This document shows positions 1-8,113 of a stretch of DNA of 34,117 nucleotides, piece after piece. The notes under the pieces are model-generated. The model was not told the DNA's origin. It ran no database searches and saw only the letters and a program-made list of their open reading frames with translations. The translations under genes were made by a program, and so were the position numbers. The stretch spans positions 1-34,117 of the forward strand of contig JBDVXK010000011.1 in assembly GCA_039964455.1 (NCBI GenBank), given 5' to 3'. Origin of the DNA: CALJFL01 sp039964455 (lineage in GTDB: Bacteria; Pseudomonadota; Gammaproteobacteria; Pseudomonadales; Halieaceae). Each line of letters starts with the position of its first letter. Position 1 is the first letter of the stretch.

Positions 1-1
1 C

Positions 2-223
2 TTTCGAAAATCTAATCCAATTTCTTTTCGGCGCGCCCCCATTGTTGCCACGATTTTTTGGATGGGGTTGGAACTGCCGATTCAGGCTGCTCTGCTATTC
101 AACATTTTTGGTGTTCTGCCCGAATATGTCATTGGGTTTTATTTTCTGGCGGTAATATTTAACTTTGGGGAGTCGTGTATGTTCCTGCTCCTAATGGTGT
201 TTGGTGGAAATGGGGACGCATAA
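2..223 (+). CDS. C-terminal part of an unidentified membrane protein (cut by window edge)
   Basis: An open frame enters from the window edge and ends with TAA at 221-223, giving 73 residues. It holds two strongly hydrophobic stretches (roughly residues 14-36 and 43-68, rich in Leu, Ile, Phe, Val), so it reads as the last two membrane helices of an integral membrane protein with a short GNGDA tail. Nothing in it identifies a family. Base composition is AT-richer than the genes after 1242. The frame is open from the first base and the hydrophobic pattern is coherent, which favours a real gene end over chance, but the start and most of the protein lie outside the window. Confidence 0.5.
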   Translation, partial: FRKSNPISFRRAPIVATIFWMGLELPIQAALLFNIFGVLPEYVIGFYFLAVIFNFGESCMFLLLMVFGGNGDA

Positions 224-630
224 AGGGTTTTGTCGAAAAATTTGCTGCGATAGCAAGTAGAAGTGTCCAGAGTGAAATGACCGCTTTGAGGTGATAGCGG
301 ACATTGCCCGCCACAGGGACGACTCAGGATCTTTGACCTCCGCTTTCATCTAGAAGGGACTTTAGCCATGGCATATCGTTTTCGGTAGCTAACGACGCAA
401 AGCAGACGAAACCCTGTGGTATCGTATACGGCAGAAAACGACTCAACACAGACCTTCATGGCGAATCAATTTCTGCCAACAAATGATCCCTTAGCTAAAT
501 ATATACGCGCCACTTAAATCGACAGAAGTTTGATCTGCATGGCATTACCGCAACCACAAAATATGCATATGCTGACTGGGTATTATATAGCCCGATTTTG
601 TATATGTAGCTGTTAGGCGAAGGAGTGAGC
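224..630. other. Gene-poor AT-rich stretch, no gene seen
   Basis: About 400 bases with no convincing reading frame on either strand. It contains one inverted repeat (277-304) and an AT-rich part at about 490-610 that probably carries the promoter of the next gene. No RNA gene, transposase remnant or integrase fragment could be recognised. Together with its flanks it reads like accessory DNA. Confidence 0.5.
277..304. repeat. Inverted repeat, 9-base arms
   Basis: The arms ATGACCGCT (277-285) and AGCGGACAT (296-304) are complementary at 8 of 9 positions around a 10-base loop. There is no T-tract on either side, so it is not a standard terminator. Similar GACCGCT/AGCGGTC-type inverted repeats seem familiar from gene-poor accessory stretches of marine gammaproteobacteria, but that recollection is unverified. 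Confidence 0.45.
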
Positions 631-1089
631 ATGACAATTCAGGACTGGGGTGCTATTGGAGAAATAATCGGAGCGATTGCCACGATTGCCACTCTTATCT
701 ACCTCGCCACTCAGCTGCGCCAGAATACGCGAGCTCTGCAGGCCGCGAGCATGGACTCCACCACTCAAACTGCCAACGAGATCAGAACCAATCTGTTTGC
801 TGACCCTGAGGTTACCGCGATCTATTTTGAGGGATTGAGAGATGTATCATCGCTATCTGACATTGAGCGAGAGAGATTCAGACTAATTATGACGAACGCC
901 CTGTGGGCGGTTTGGAATACCTACTCGCAGTCTCAGTTAGGTGGCCGACAATCTTGGAGTTCGCAAAGAAACATTGCAGGTAGATTGCTGGCCCATCCCG
1001 GTGGAATATGGTTTTGGGATAACTATCGAAATGAATTTGATCCTGAATTCCAATTGGAAATTGACCAAATAATTAAGGAGGGCAAGTGA
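631..1089 (+). CDS. Hypothetical membrane-anchored protein
   Basis: Product of 152 residues, family not recognised. An N-terminal hydrophobic helix (about residues 6-26, with the repeated ATIATLIY pattern) is followed by a polar, probably helical domain rich in Gln, Asn and Glu, so it is likely anchored in the inner membrane with a soluble domain. The ATG at 631 is preferred over the GTG at 625, because AGGAG (620-624) directly abuts the GTG but sits 6 bases before the ATG. It stands alone between a gene-poor stretch and the YebC-family gene and has lower GC than the downstream genes, which suggests acquired DNA. Many small single-helix proteins of this look occur in accessory DNA; no function can be assigned. 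Confidence 0.7.
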   Translation: MTIQDWGAIGEIIGAIATIATLIYLATQLRQNTRALQAASMDSTTQTANEIRTNLFADPEVTAIYFEGLRDVSSLSDIERERFRLIMTNALWAVWNTYSQSQLGGRQSWSSQRNIAGRLLAHPGGIWFWDNYRNEFDPEFQLEIDQIIKEGK

Positions 1090-1241
1090 TTCGAGTTTCT
1101 CTGCATGCGTTTTTGTCGATTGCGCCTGATACTTGGGGATACCAGATTAGTGCCGTTAGTCGCCAAGAGACTGGCTCTGGATACAAAGCAGCTAAAGCTA
1201 TATATTGCTCTGCCAGTCAGCGCTAAACACGGATACAGATT

Positions 1242-1955
1242 ATGGGTAGAGCCTACCAAAACCGAAAATTGTCCATGGCGAAAACGTCGGACCAGAAGGC
1301 CCGGGTTTACAGTAAATACGCCCGGGAAATCTATGTTTCGGCAAAATCTGGCGGCCTGGATCCGGCCGGCAACCTGTCTTTGCGCAGCATTATCGACCGG
1401 GCCAAGAAGGACCAGGTACCCACCCATGTGATCGATAAGGCAATCGATAAGGCGAAGGGCACCGGTGGTGAAGACTTCGCTCTGGCCCGCTACGAGGGCT
1501 TTGGCCCCAACGGTTCTATGGTTATCGTGGACTGCCTCACCGACAATCCAAACCGAACCTTCGGCGATGTACGCCTATGCTTCAACAAGGCCAAGTGCAA
1601 GCTGGGCAATGCCGGCAGCGTTAGCCACATGTTCGATCACAATGCTATTTTCGTCTTTTCCCATAGTGACGAAGAGGCGGTTCTCGAGGCTTTGATGATG
1701 GCTGATGTCGATGTCAGCGACATCGAAAGCGAGGATGGCAAAGTTACCATTTTCACCCCTCATACAGAGTACTTCAAAGCCAGGCAGGCCATTATCGACG
1801 AATACGGTGAAACTGAATTCGAGGTCGATGAAATACAGTTCGTGCCGCAGTTATCCACCCCGCTTGGGGATGAGGATCGTGAGGTGTTAGAGACTCTGAT
1901 CGATATGCTGGATTACCTCGAGGATGTGCAGAACATTTACCATAGCGCCACTTAA
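1242..1955 (+). CDS. yeeN: YebC/PmpR-family protein, YeeN type
   Basis: A 237-residue member of the YebC/PmpR/TACO1 family. Family members are described as DNA-binding regulators and, more recently, as ribosome-associated translation factors that help with difficult peptide stretches. The N-terminus MGRAYQNRK fits the family opening. The most conserved block runs over residues 83-106, with RYEGFGPNGS and the DNPNRT segment, and the preceding VPTHVIDKAIDKAKG (59-73) is also typical. The C-terminal domain ends DVQNIYHSAT, like the DVQKVYHN ending of E. coli YeeN, which it resembles more than YebC itself. Length matches the family. It is preceded by about 150 non-coding bases and looks monocistronic. 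The assignment to the family is firm; paralogue type is less certain. Confidence 0.9.
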   Translation: MGRAYQNRKLSMAKTSDQKARVYSKYAREIYVSAKSGGLDPAGNLSLRSIIDRAKKDQVPTHVIDKAIDKAKGTGGEDFALARYEGFGPNGSMVIVDCLTDNPNRTFGDVRLCFNKAKCKLGNAGSVSHMFDHNAIFVFSHSDEEAVLEALMMADVDVSDIESEDGKVTIFTPHTEYFKARQAIIDEYGETEFEVDEIQFVPQLSTPLGDEDREVLETLIDMLDYLEDVQNIYHSAT

Positions 1956-2038
1956 TCACAGCTTTTAGGTACAAACAGACATTAGACGGCCAGCATCTTT
2001 TTCGGCTATCGCAGGCCTCCTTTTTATCAGAGATAAAC

Positions 2039-2323
2039 ATGATGTTAGATGTAAACGAGTATTTTGACGGCAAGGTGAAATCGATTGGTTTCCAAACAGA
2101 AACGCTTCCAGCAACGGTAGGAGTAATGGCACCAGGCGAGTATGAATTCAGCACTAGTCAGGACGAAACCATGACCGTTGTAAGTGGCGCACTGACCGTA
2201 CTATTGCCAGATCAGTCTCAGTGGGAAACATTCGACGCTGGGCAAACATTTGAAGTTGCGGCGAACAAGAGTTTTCAACTGAAAGTTAATGTAGATACGG
2301 CTTACCTTTGCACTTATGGCTAA
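2039..2323 (+). CDS. ppnP: Pyrimidine/purine nucleoside phosphorylase PpnP
   Basis: A 94-residue single-domain cupin of the YaiE/DUF1255 family. PpnP phosphorolyses several purine and pyrimidine nucleosides to the free base and ribose-1-phosphate in the cytoplasm. Diagnostic segments are NEYFDGKVKSIGF near the N-terminus, VGVMAPGEYEFST, and EMTVVSGAL-like TMTVVSGALTVLLPD, ending in YLCTYG, all matching E. coli PpnP almost position by position. The start is either ATG 2039 or the adjacent ATG 2042; the family usually begins ML, which favours 2042. The Shine-Dalgarno (AGAGA, around 2029-2033) is weak. The gene converges on the dehydrogenase gene with only 18 bases between stop codons. Confidence 0.93.
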   Translation: MMLDVNEYFDGKVKSIGFQTETLPATVGVMAPGEYEFSTSQDETMTVVSGALTVLLPDQSQWETFDAGQTFEVAANKSFQLKVNVDTAYLCTYG

Positions 2324-2341
2324 TACATGGCGGGCCTGCCC

Positions 2342-3163
2342 CTACTGACTCATCACCAATCCACCATTAGGTGAAAGTACCTGCCCAGTCACGAATTTAG
2401 CTTCATCGCTGGCAAGGTATACCGCAGGCCATGCAATATCATCGCAGTCTCCAAATTTACCCATAGGGGTCTGCGCCTCAATCAGCATCCGCGCTTCGGC
2501 AAAAGGCTGGGTCAGCTCTGTGTCGATAAAGCCCGGGGCCAGTGCGTTAACTCGAATACCCCGGGAAACGACTTCACGTGCGAGGGATCGGGTAAAACCA
2601 AGAATGCCGGCCTTGGCTGCGCAATAACTGGAGCCCGTGCCGCCGGTAGTCCCCATGATTGACCCCATATTGATAATGGCACCAGACAACTGTGGGTTCA
2701 ATATCTTGAGCGCCTCTCGGCAGCAATAGAAGGTACCGTCGAGATGAACCGCTATCATGCGATGCCAGTCTTCATCGGTCATTTCGACCGTAAGGTCCAT
2801 GTGTGTCTCTATAGGCCCACCGGCCTGCTTCTCCGCCATTTGTTTTAGCGGTACTTCGTTCACCCGATCTATTGACTCCTGGTCTCCGGGTTTGAAACCA
2901 AAGCCGGCATTGTTGACCAGAATATCTAATCGACCAATCTGGGAATGAACCTGCTCGAACATGGCCTTGATCGCACCTGAGTCGGCCACGTCGGCAGCAA
3001 TCCCCATGCCCCCTACTTCCTGCGCCATCTTCTGTGCGGAATCGTCACTGATATCATTAATGATCAGCTGTGCGCCCTCTTCCTTGAATCTTCTGGCTAT
3101 TTGGGCTCCGAGACCCGTGCCCGCACCCGTGATAAGCGCTACTTTTCCATCCAAACGTCCCAT
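2342..3163 (-). CDS. SDR-family NAD(P)-dependent oxidoreductase
   Basis: Classical short-chain dehydrogenase/reductase of 273 residues, acting in the cytoplasm on an unknown alcohol or ketone. The cofactor motif TGAGTGLG lies at residues 12-19, NNAG at 84-87, and the catalytic Ser168, Tyr180 and Lys184 (YCAAK) follow. Asp at the end of strand 2 (IINDISD) favours NAD over NADP. Between NNAG and the DEDWHRM helix there are about 25 extra residues (roughly 92-125) compared with FabG-like enzymes, and the usual NL motif is HLDGTF. The start is supported by AGAGGA 7 bases upstream. A neighbouring sulfatase is on the same strand but is separated by a terminator, so the two are not one transcript. 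Confidence 0.88.
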   Translation of the reverse strand: MGRLDGKVALITGAGTGLGAQIARRFKEEGAQLIINDISDDSAQKMAQEVGGMGIAADVADSGAIKAMFEQVHSQIGRLDILVNNAGFGFKPGDQESIDRVNEVPLKQMAEKQAGGPIETHMDLTVEMTDEDWHRMIAVHLDGTFYCCREALKILNPQLSGAIINMGSIMGTTGGTGSSYCAAKAGILGFTRSLAREVVSRGIRVNALAPGFIDTELTQPFAEARMLIEAQTPMGKFGDCDDIAWPAVYLASDEAKFVTGQVLSPNGGLVMSQ

Positions 3164-3232
3164 CGGTCATCCTCTGTAAGTTATCAATCAAGAATAGGCT
3201 AATTAACAAAACTTGCTGCACAACTTCCAGCT

Positions 3233-3260
3233 AAAAAAAAGCCGCGACAATAGCGCGGCT
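3233..3260 (-). terminator. Rho-independent terminator of the sulfatase gene
   Basis: Stem AGCCGCG/CGCGGCT (3240-3246 with 3254-3260) and a 7-base loop. Read on the minus strand it is followed by a run of eight T (3233-3240). It lies 20 bases after the sulfatase stop codon and before the dehydrogenase start, so it ends the sulfatase transcript. Confidence 0.9.
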
Positions 3261-3279
3261 CTTTCGACGTATGCTGAAA

Positions 3280-4977
3280 TTACTTCTTCTTGGGCATACC
3301 CGCGAGAAATATCTTCAACATATTCTGGGTCTCTGGCCGTAAATCCTCGATGCCCTCGTAGGGAATACCCATGGTCATGGGACGATCAGGATACTTCATC
3401 TTGTTGGCTAAATGGCGCTTGGCCATCCCTGCGAACTGCCCGCCGGCCCAAGGACCATACTTTATGGCGTCCATAGGCCGCTCTTCGCGCGGATCACGAT
3501 AGAGGTCGAAAATAGGTGCGGCAATTGGATTAGCGCCTGGCGGTGGCAAGTGCATCTTGTACTTGTTTTTCACCAGCGCCTTAAGATGCGGGCCATCGTA
3601 GATGTGCACGTAGTCACGGCGACCGTTACCATCACCCTTCAACAGCATGGCGCTCTGGTCGATACCATCGATTATCCGGTCACGTGGGATCTCATCATGG
3701 CCACCACCTATCTTTGCAAACGTGGTGTACAAGTCCGACACATGCACAATATCGTTGGCATGAGTACCAGGCTCGATAACGCCCTTCCACTGCATGTAGG
3801 CGTTCACACGCACGCCACCTTCAAGGATATCGGTTTTACCACCGCGGTAGACTCGGTCCGAGACACCGCCTATGCCGGCGTACTGCATGAATGGACCATT
3901 GTCACCCATCACCATCACAATGGTGTTTTCGGCAATTCCCAGACGGTCAATTTCTGCCATGATCTCGCCTATCCATACGTCCACCTCGGCGATGCTTTCA
4001 GCAACCGTGCCGCCGTTCATAGTGCGAACGACAGGAATGTCAGAGGGTACGTAAGACAGCGGAAACAGCGGCCAGTAATTCAGAAAGAAGGGTTGGTCGC
4101 CCTTCGACAACTTCTGCAACTGAGCTATAGCGTTAGCCTGATAACGCTCGTTCATAGCCCGATATTTAGCCTGAGACCACTTCTCGCCAGTTTTCAGGTC
4201 AACCTCATAGAGTTTGCCGTCGCGCAACTCAACCCCGGTCACCATGTGGCTGGGATTGGCAACGAAGGTGCTGTCGATGGTGTAGCTTTGCAACTGGGTG
4301 TCCGGGTCAACTCCACGGATCACGTCGGCGAGTTGTGCATCCTCGCTCATGATTGCCAGTTGCCCCTGCTGGTGAATGGGGAATTCGGCGTGCATAAAGC
4401 CCTGGTTATTCGCGTAGGCCTGCTTGATATCGCCCATATGCCATTTACCCACATGAGAGGTAAAGTAACCTGCCTCTTGCAGTATCTCGGCGAGGGTGAC
4501 CTCAGCTGACGGCAAACCATCCCCTGCCAGCGTCGCCTTGGCTTCCGTTGTGCCGGTGCGAATAGGATAGCGTCCGGTCATCATGGAGACTCGGGTTGGC
4601 GTACACGAAGGCTCGGTGTACATGCGGCCAAACGTCACGCCATTGCGTGCTACAGCGTCGATATTCGGAGTTGAATAGCCTCGCGTTGGTGTCAGATCGG
4701 GAGTACCAATCTCGCCATAACCGAGGTCGTCCAACAAAATGTAAACGATATTGGGGGCTTTGCCGCCATTTTTCTCCCGCAGGCCCGCCAGCATCTTGCT
4801 GACTTCTTCATCTTCCGCAGCCCACTTCTCACCGTGCTGCGCAGCGAGCACGTAGTGCTCGGCATCATGAATGACAGGCTTGGCTGCCTGCGCGCCCAGA
4901 CTTAGCAGGCTAGTGCCCAGTAGAGCAAGCCCTGCCCCGGATAGTGCTGAAATACGCCGGGATTTAAAAATAGACAT
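3280..4977 (-). CDS. Exported type I (FGly) sulfatase
   Basis: A 565-residue arylsulfatase-family enzyme that hydrolyses sulfate esters. The N-terminus is a signal peptide (residues 1-32, basic SRR, hydrophobic LALLGTSLLSL, cleavage near AQA-AK), so it acts in the periplasm or outside. The calcium-binding DD pair is at 83-84. The motif CTPTR at 125-129 holds the Cys that is converted to formylglycine, followed by GRYPIRTG. Further active-site features are HVGKWH (K178, H180), DNG at 359-361 and K381. A formylglycine-generating enzyme is required but is not encoded here. The start has a good AAGGAG 7 bases upstream. It is transcribed alone and ends at its own terminator. Substrate is unknown; marine sulfated polysaccharides or small sulfate esters are both possible. 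Confidence 0.93.
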   Translation of the reverse strand: MSIFKSRRISALSGAGLALLGTSLLSLGAQAAKPVIHDAEHYVLAAQHGEKWAAEDEEVSKMLAGLREKNGGKAPNIVYILLDDLGYGEIGTPDLTPTRGYSTPNIDAVARNGVTFGRMYTEPSCTPTRVSMMTGRYPIRTGTTEAKATLAGDGLPSAEVTLAEILQEAGYFTSHVGKWHMGDIKQAYANNQGFMHAEFPIHQQGQLAIMSEDAQLADVIRGVDPDTQLQSYTIDSTFVANPSHMVTGVELRDGKLYEVDLKTGEKWSQAKYRAMNERYQANAIAQLQKLSKGDQPFFLNYWPLFPLSYVPSDIPVVRTMNGGTVAESIAEVDVWIGEIMAEIDRLGIAENTIVMVMGDNGPFMQYAGIGGVSDRVYRGGKTDILEGGVRVNAYMQWKGVIEPGTHANDIVHVSDLYTTFAKIGGGHDEIPRDRIIDGIDQSAMLLKGDGNGRRDYVHIYDGPHLKALVKNKYKMHLPPPGANPIAAPIFDLYRDPREERPMDAIKYGPWAGGQFAGMAKRHLANKMKYPDRPMTMGIPYEGIEDLRPETQNMLKIFLAGMPKKK

Positions 4978-5198
4978 GTATTTACTCCTTTTACCTGTCC
5001 AAAAAATTCTGACTGGGAATAATACCCCATTCTTTGGGAGATCGCTTAACCCCGCCGCGAAATGTCAGTGCCAAAAAAATGCCCGCTTAGTACTGCACAG
5101 ACGCAGCCCGCCGAGGTCTGCTAATGTAAGACGTCACGGATTTGCCATTTTTACCGAACTAAAGAAGAATCTGTCCATGCAGCGATAAGAGGTAAAAC

Positions 5199-5462
5199 AT
5201 GAAGCAGATAAAACGTTACAAGGTAGTCGTAGGCCACAGCCTACGCGAACTGGAAGAAGAAGTGGAAAAGGCGATCTGGAAAGGCTATGTACCCCAGGGC
5301 GGCGTGTTGCTCTATGCCGTTGATGGAAAGCGCGGCAGCAATAAGGGTGAGACCCTGGCTCAGGCGATGTATATGTCTGAGGATGAATATGACTACAGGA
5401 TGGAGAGCGTTGAAAAGATATCCAACCTGGTCACTGGCACAGTTGGTACCAGCGGCGACTAA
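5199..5462 (+). CDS. DUF1737-like small protein
   Basis: An 87-residue cytoplasmic protein. The pattern YKVVVGHSLRELEEEVEKAI followed by GYVPQGGVLLY is typical of DUF1737, a small alpha/beta domain of unknown function often involved in nothing more than being co-encoded with enzymes. AGAGG lies 7 bases upstream of the ATG. It is the first gene of a tight rightward trio: the GNAT gene starts 7 bases after its stop. The 220 bases upstream, shared with the divergent sulfatase gene, should hold the promoter. Confidence 0.75.
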   Translation: MKQIKRYKVVVGHSLRELEEEVEKAIWKGYVPQGGVLLYAVDGKRGSNKGETLAQAMYMSEDEYDYRMESVEKISNLVTGTVGTSGD

Positions 5463-5469
5463 CCGTTTT

Positions 5470-5943
5470 ATGCACCTAAGAAAATTTCAGGTGGCAGACG
5501 CAGCCAGGATTGCCGAGTTAGTCGGCAACTACGAGGTGTCGAAATGGACTTCAAGCATCCCTCATCCGTATAGCACCGAAGATGCCACGGCGTGGGTTCA
5601 TTCAGCGGAATCAGATACAGTTCGCCACCCCTATGCAGTGGAGGCCAACAATGAGCTAGTGGCGTGCGTATCTTACTGGCCTGACGAGACCGGCGGTATC
5701 GAGATAGGGTACTGGGTAGGACAAGAGTACTGGGGTAAGGGCATTGCCACGCAGGCATTACAAATGCTGCTGGCTGCTGACTTCTTCCCTGACGACGAAA
5801 GAATCGTAGCCAGGATCATGGAGGGCAACACCGGCTCACAACGCGTGTTGGAAAAATGTGGTTTCAAGCTCGTTGAAAGCTGCACCATCCTCTGCAGGGG
5901 AAAAACAATTCCGTCAAAATTATTCATTCGGCAAGCCCAATGA
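5470..5943 (+). CDS. GNAT-family N-acetyltransferase, RimJ/RimL-like
   Basis: A 157-residue acetyl-CoA-dependent N-acetyltransferase. The fold is recognisable from MHLRKFQVADAARIAELV at the N-terminus, the strand EIGYWVGQEYWGKGIATQAL (acetyl-CoA pyrophosphate loop G/Q-x-x-G-x-G/A around WGKGIA) and the C-terminal NTGSQRVLEKCGFKLVE, all typical of the Acetyltransf_3 (RimJ/RimL) type. The frame is open further upstream to 5287, inside the DUF1737 gene, but the protein similarity begins at ATG 5470, only 7 bases after the previous stop. It overlaps the next gene by 4 bases (ATGA), so the trio is very probably one operon. Acceptor substrate unknown. Confidence 0.85.
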   Translation: MHLRKFQVADAARIAELVGNYEVSKWTSSIPHPYSTEDATAWVHSAESDTVRHPYAVEANNELVACVSYWPDETGGIEIGYWVGQEYWGKGIATQALQMLLAADFFPDDERIVARIMEGNTGSQRVLEKCGFKLVESCTILCRGKTIPSKLFIRQAQ

Positions 5944-6458
5944 GATCAACTATGAGCGCTGCAGCCACTGCTTTCAGCTGCGATTTGCGGCAACACTTGC
6001 ATGTCCAAAACGAAACATACAAAGGTCTGCTTCTAACAATGTTGATTTTCATATTAACGCTGGCTTACCCGAATTCAGCGAAGGCGGATACAAACTCGTC
6101 AGGGCCAGACATTAGGGTGCTGGGAGAAAAACTAACGGGTGAAGAAATACAGCAAGCCTTTGCCAATGTGCGCGACGACGCCAGGGTACAGGATGATGCA
6201 AAAACCCGCGCAGTCAATCAATGGCACTCAGATGGCAGGTTTATCAGTCGCTGGAAAAATGACTCAGATGCCGGTGAGGTGACTGGCAACTGGCGTGTAA
6301 GCAACGACATGCGCTGCGTTACGATCTCCAAAGGGGTACCCCAACGAATCGGCAAGGAAAGCTGCGGGGTTATCTTTAGGCGCGGCGATGAGTATCTGTC
6401 TTTTAACGGCGACGGCAGCATTCACGGCATTCATACCTTGACGCCACTGAGCAATTGA
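5940..6458 (+). CDS. Hypothetical exported or membrane-anchored protein
   Basis: A 172-residue product starting in an ATGA overlap with the GNAT gene, so probably translationally coupled. A hydrophobic segment (about residues 29-44) ends in NSAKA-DT, which looks like a signal peptidase site, preceded by an unusually long polar N-terminus; an internal ATG at 6039 would give a short signal peptide but lacks basic residues. The mature part has a repeated small-beta-protein look: W-x-x-DGRF, W-x-N, GNWRVSNDMRCVTI, SCGVIFRRGDEYLSFNGDG. This recalls DUF995-like periplasmic proteins, but I cannot confirm it. Two Cys in the mature part could pair. Function unknown. Confidence 0.65.
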   Translation: MRSTMSAAATAFSCDLRQHLHVQNETYKGLLLTMLIFILTLAYPNSAKADTNSSGPDIRVLGEKLTGEEIQQAFANVRDDARVQDDAKTRAVNQWHSDGRFISRWKNDSDAGEVTGNWRVSNDMRCVTISKGVPQRIGKESCGVIFRRGDEYLSFNGDGSIHGIHTLTPLSN

Positions 6459-6491
6459 AGCGCTAGCAATTCTGCTGGGAAGAATATGCAA

Positions 6492-6515
6492 GCGGCCAAC
6501 TAATGGCGCGGCCGC
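6492..6515. terminator. Possible hairpin between convergent genes
   Basis: Arms GCGGCC (6492-6497) and GGCCGC (6510-6515) enclose a 12-base loop in the gap between two convergent genes. No T-tract follows on either strand, so its role as a terminator is only a guess from position. Confidence 0.3.
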
Positions 6516-6524
6516 CAGTTATAC

Positions 6525-6944
6525 TCAAGCCTTGGGGCGTACCAGCTTGGCAACGGAACTGGCGATTGCTGTCTTCGTGCCATTTTCGTCATAGAGCTGA
6601 CTTTCAAGAAACGCGGTCTTGTAGGAAAGCTTGATTATGTGAGCTTCGGCCCTTAGCTTGCCTGCCCGCGTAACTTCCAGATAACTGGTGTTCACATCCA
6701 GACTTGCCACATTAATAATATCGGCTTCCTGTGAAAATATTGAATGCGCCATTGCCGCGTCCAACATGGCGGTAATGAATCCACCTTGAACAATGTCTCC
6801 CGAGTGACAGTAGTCCGTCGAAATATCGAATTCAAAAGCCAGGGTCCTCGCCGCGACATCTACCGCCACTACCCTGCCCCCCAAAAGACCAATAAACTTT
6901 GGGGCAATGCCGTTAAGGCGATCAATAATTTCTTGCTCTGTCAC
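6525..6944 (-). CDS. PaaI-family hotdog thioesterase
   Basis: A 139-residue acyl-CoA thioesterase-like protein with a single hotdog domain. The helix motif VQGGFITAMLDAAMAHS (residues about 51-67) corresponds to the HGG...D...A motif of the PaaI/YbgC-like group, here with Gln-Gly-Gly, and Asp in the helix as the likely catalytic acid. Members hydrolyse acyl- or phenylacetyl-CoA thioesters as tetramers in the cytoplasm. Translation starts at a GTG with AGAGAGG about 8 bases upstream. It stands alone, converging on the secreted-protein gene. Substrate cannot be predicted. Confidence 0.85.
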   Translation of the reverse strand: MTEQEIIDRLNGIAPKFIGLLGGRVVAVDVAARTLAFEFDISTDYCHSGDIVQGGFITAMLDAAMAHSIFSQEADIINVASLDVNTSYLEVTRAGKLRAEAHIIKLSYKTAFLESQLYDENGTKTAIASSVAKLVRPKA

Positions 6945-7113
6945 CGCTGGACCTCTCTAATCATTAGTTTCATTGGCATGTGAAAAGCGGCTTATCAACT
7001 GTACCGTCGCCGCGAGCACTTTTTAGCACACTTTTAGCCTTCCTCGCCGTCTCTTTTTGACCCTATCGGTGTTCCTTCAAATATCGGAAGCAACTATCAA
7101 CTAACAAGACGCG

Positions 7114-7947
7114 TTAGTAGAGCGCGTGATCGACAAACTCGCCTGCCACTAGCCACTGGTGCCAATTGCGCTCCAGCGCAGCAAGCCCCCCCGGATAGCT
7201 TAGATCGAGAAACTCCGGGATCGATAGCGAGCTGCGCAAGGGGCCGGTCATTCGCACCAACACCTCTCGCAGAGCCACCCTGCCCCGCCGGCTGTCCATA
7301 AGAAAATAGACCAGCGACCACGCCGTTGCATAATGCTCCGGACTGCCGTCGCTCTGCCAGTCCTTATCGGTTAGCGCCAAAAAGGTCACGAGGTTCCTGG
7401 GCTGCAGCTCATCCTCGTATCTCAGGTTCGGGCTAATGCGAATACCGTCGCTCTCAGTGCGCAGTGTTTCGAAGTACTCCGAGATACCTTCTGAAAGCCA
7501 CCTGTCTACCGGGCCAACCTGACTGGAGGTGATCAGATGGGCGACCTCGTGTATCGCTGTGCTTCGATTCAACGCCGGTTGTCGCGATTCGTACTGCACA
7601 ACCGCCTGGTGGGTCGCTGTCGCATAGAAACCATTGACCAGTGGCAGCTCGGGCGCCAGCTGTTGTTTCATCTCCTCGAAGGCAGCCGGTGTACCCAGCA
7701 ATACCAGCTCGACTTGTACCGGGCGTATCCTGTGAGTGCCTATCCACTGCTGCCAAACAGTAAGCATCGACTCTGCGGCCCGCTCTATGTCAGTGGGGAA
7801 GCTGCCGACATCGTCAACCTCAACCGCTCTATAGCCGAATCGATGCACAACTTCGGCGTCGGCAAGGGCCTCGGCGGGCACGGGTGCCGGAACGAGCAAC
7901 AGCAAAAGTAGTAAAGCCGTCAGGAAGACTGGGCTGTTTTGACTCAC
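7114..7947 (-). CDS. Exported zinc metallopeptidase-like protein (HExxH)
   Basis: A 277-residue protein with a signal peptide (residues 1-25, poly-Leu core, PAPVPA-EA). HEVAH at 133-137 gives two zinc-ligand His and the catalytic Glu, and WLSEGISEYFE (150-160) supplies the third ligand, probably Glu153, in the WLxEG context of gluzincins. This matches the DUF1570/peptidase-MA-like group of uncharacterised peptidases. It should act in the periplasm. The start is a GTG with AGAGG just upstream. It is divergent from the WYL-regulator operon, sharing about 165 bases of upstream DNA. Substrate unknown. Confidence 0.82.
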   Translation of the reverse strand: MSQNSPVFLTALLLLLLLVPAPVPAEALADAEVVHRFGYRAVEVDDVGSFPTDIERAAESMLTVWQQWIGTHRIRPVQVELVLLGTPAAFEEMKQQLAPELPLVNGFYATATHQAVVQYESRQPALNRSTAIHEVAHLITSSQVGPVDRWLSEGISEYFETLRTESDGIRISPNLRYEDELQPRNLVTFLALTDKDWQSDGSPEHYATAWSLVYFLMDSRRGRVALREVLVRMTGPLRSSLSIPEFLDLSYPGGLAALERNWHQWLVAGEFVDHALY

Positions 7948-8113
7948 AAAACCTCTAAATATCGTCGATGTTGAGCAGGCATATCAATAATGCGAAACGG
8001 GCCGCCGGCGCATTATACTCACTGACAGGGAGGCAGGTGGTAGTAATTTTATACATGTAGTTGATGGATACACAGCAAGGCGTAGAATGGCCTCAACAAC
8101 GGGGAAACACTTT

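Noticed and set aside
611..618. TGTTAGGC just before the 152-residue gene, resembling the GTTAGGC end of an integron attC site
   Set aside because: No matching GCCTAAC arm or folded attC structure lies upstream or downstream of the gene, and no integron integrase is seen.
3412..4509. Long open frame (365 codons) on the plus strand
   Set aside because: It is entirely antisense to the sulfatase gene, whose signal peptide, CTPTR motif and ribosome site are convincing; the antisense product is His-rich and resembles nothing.
8087..8113. Earlier ATG for the WYL regulator
   Set aside because: The ATG at 8114 has GGGGA at proper spacing, while 8087 has none.
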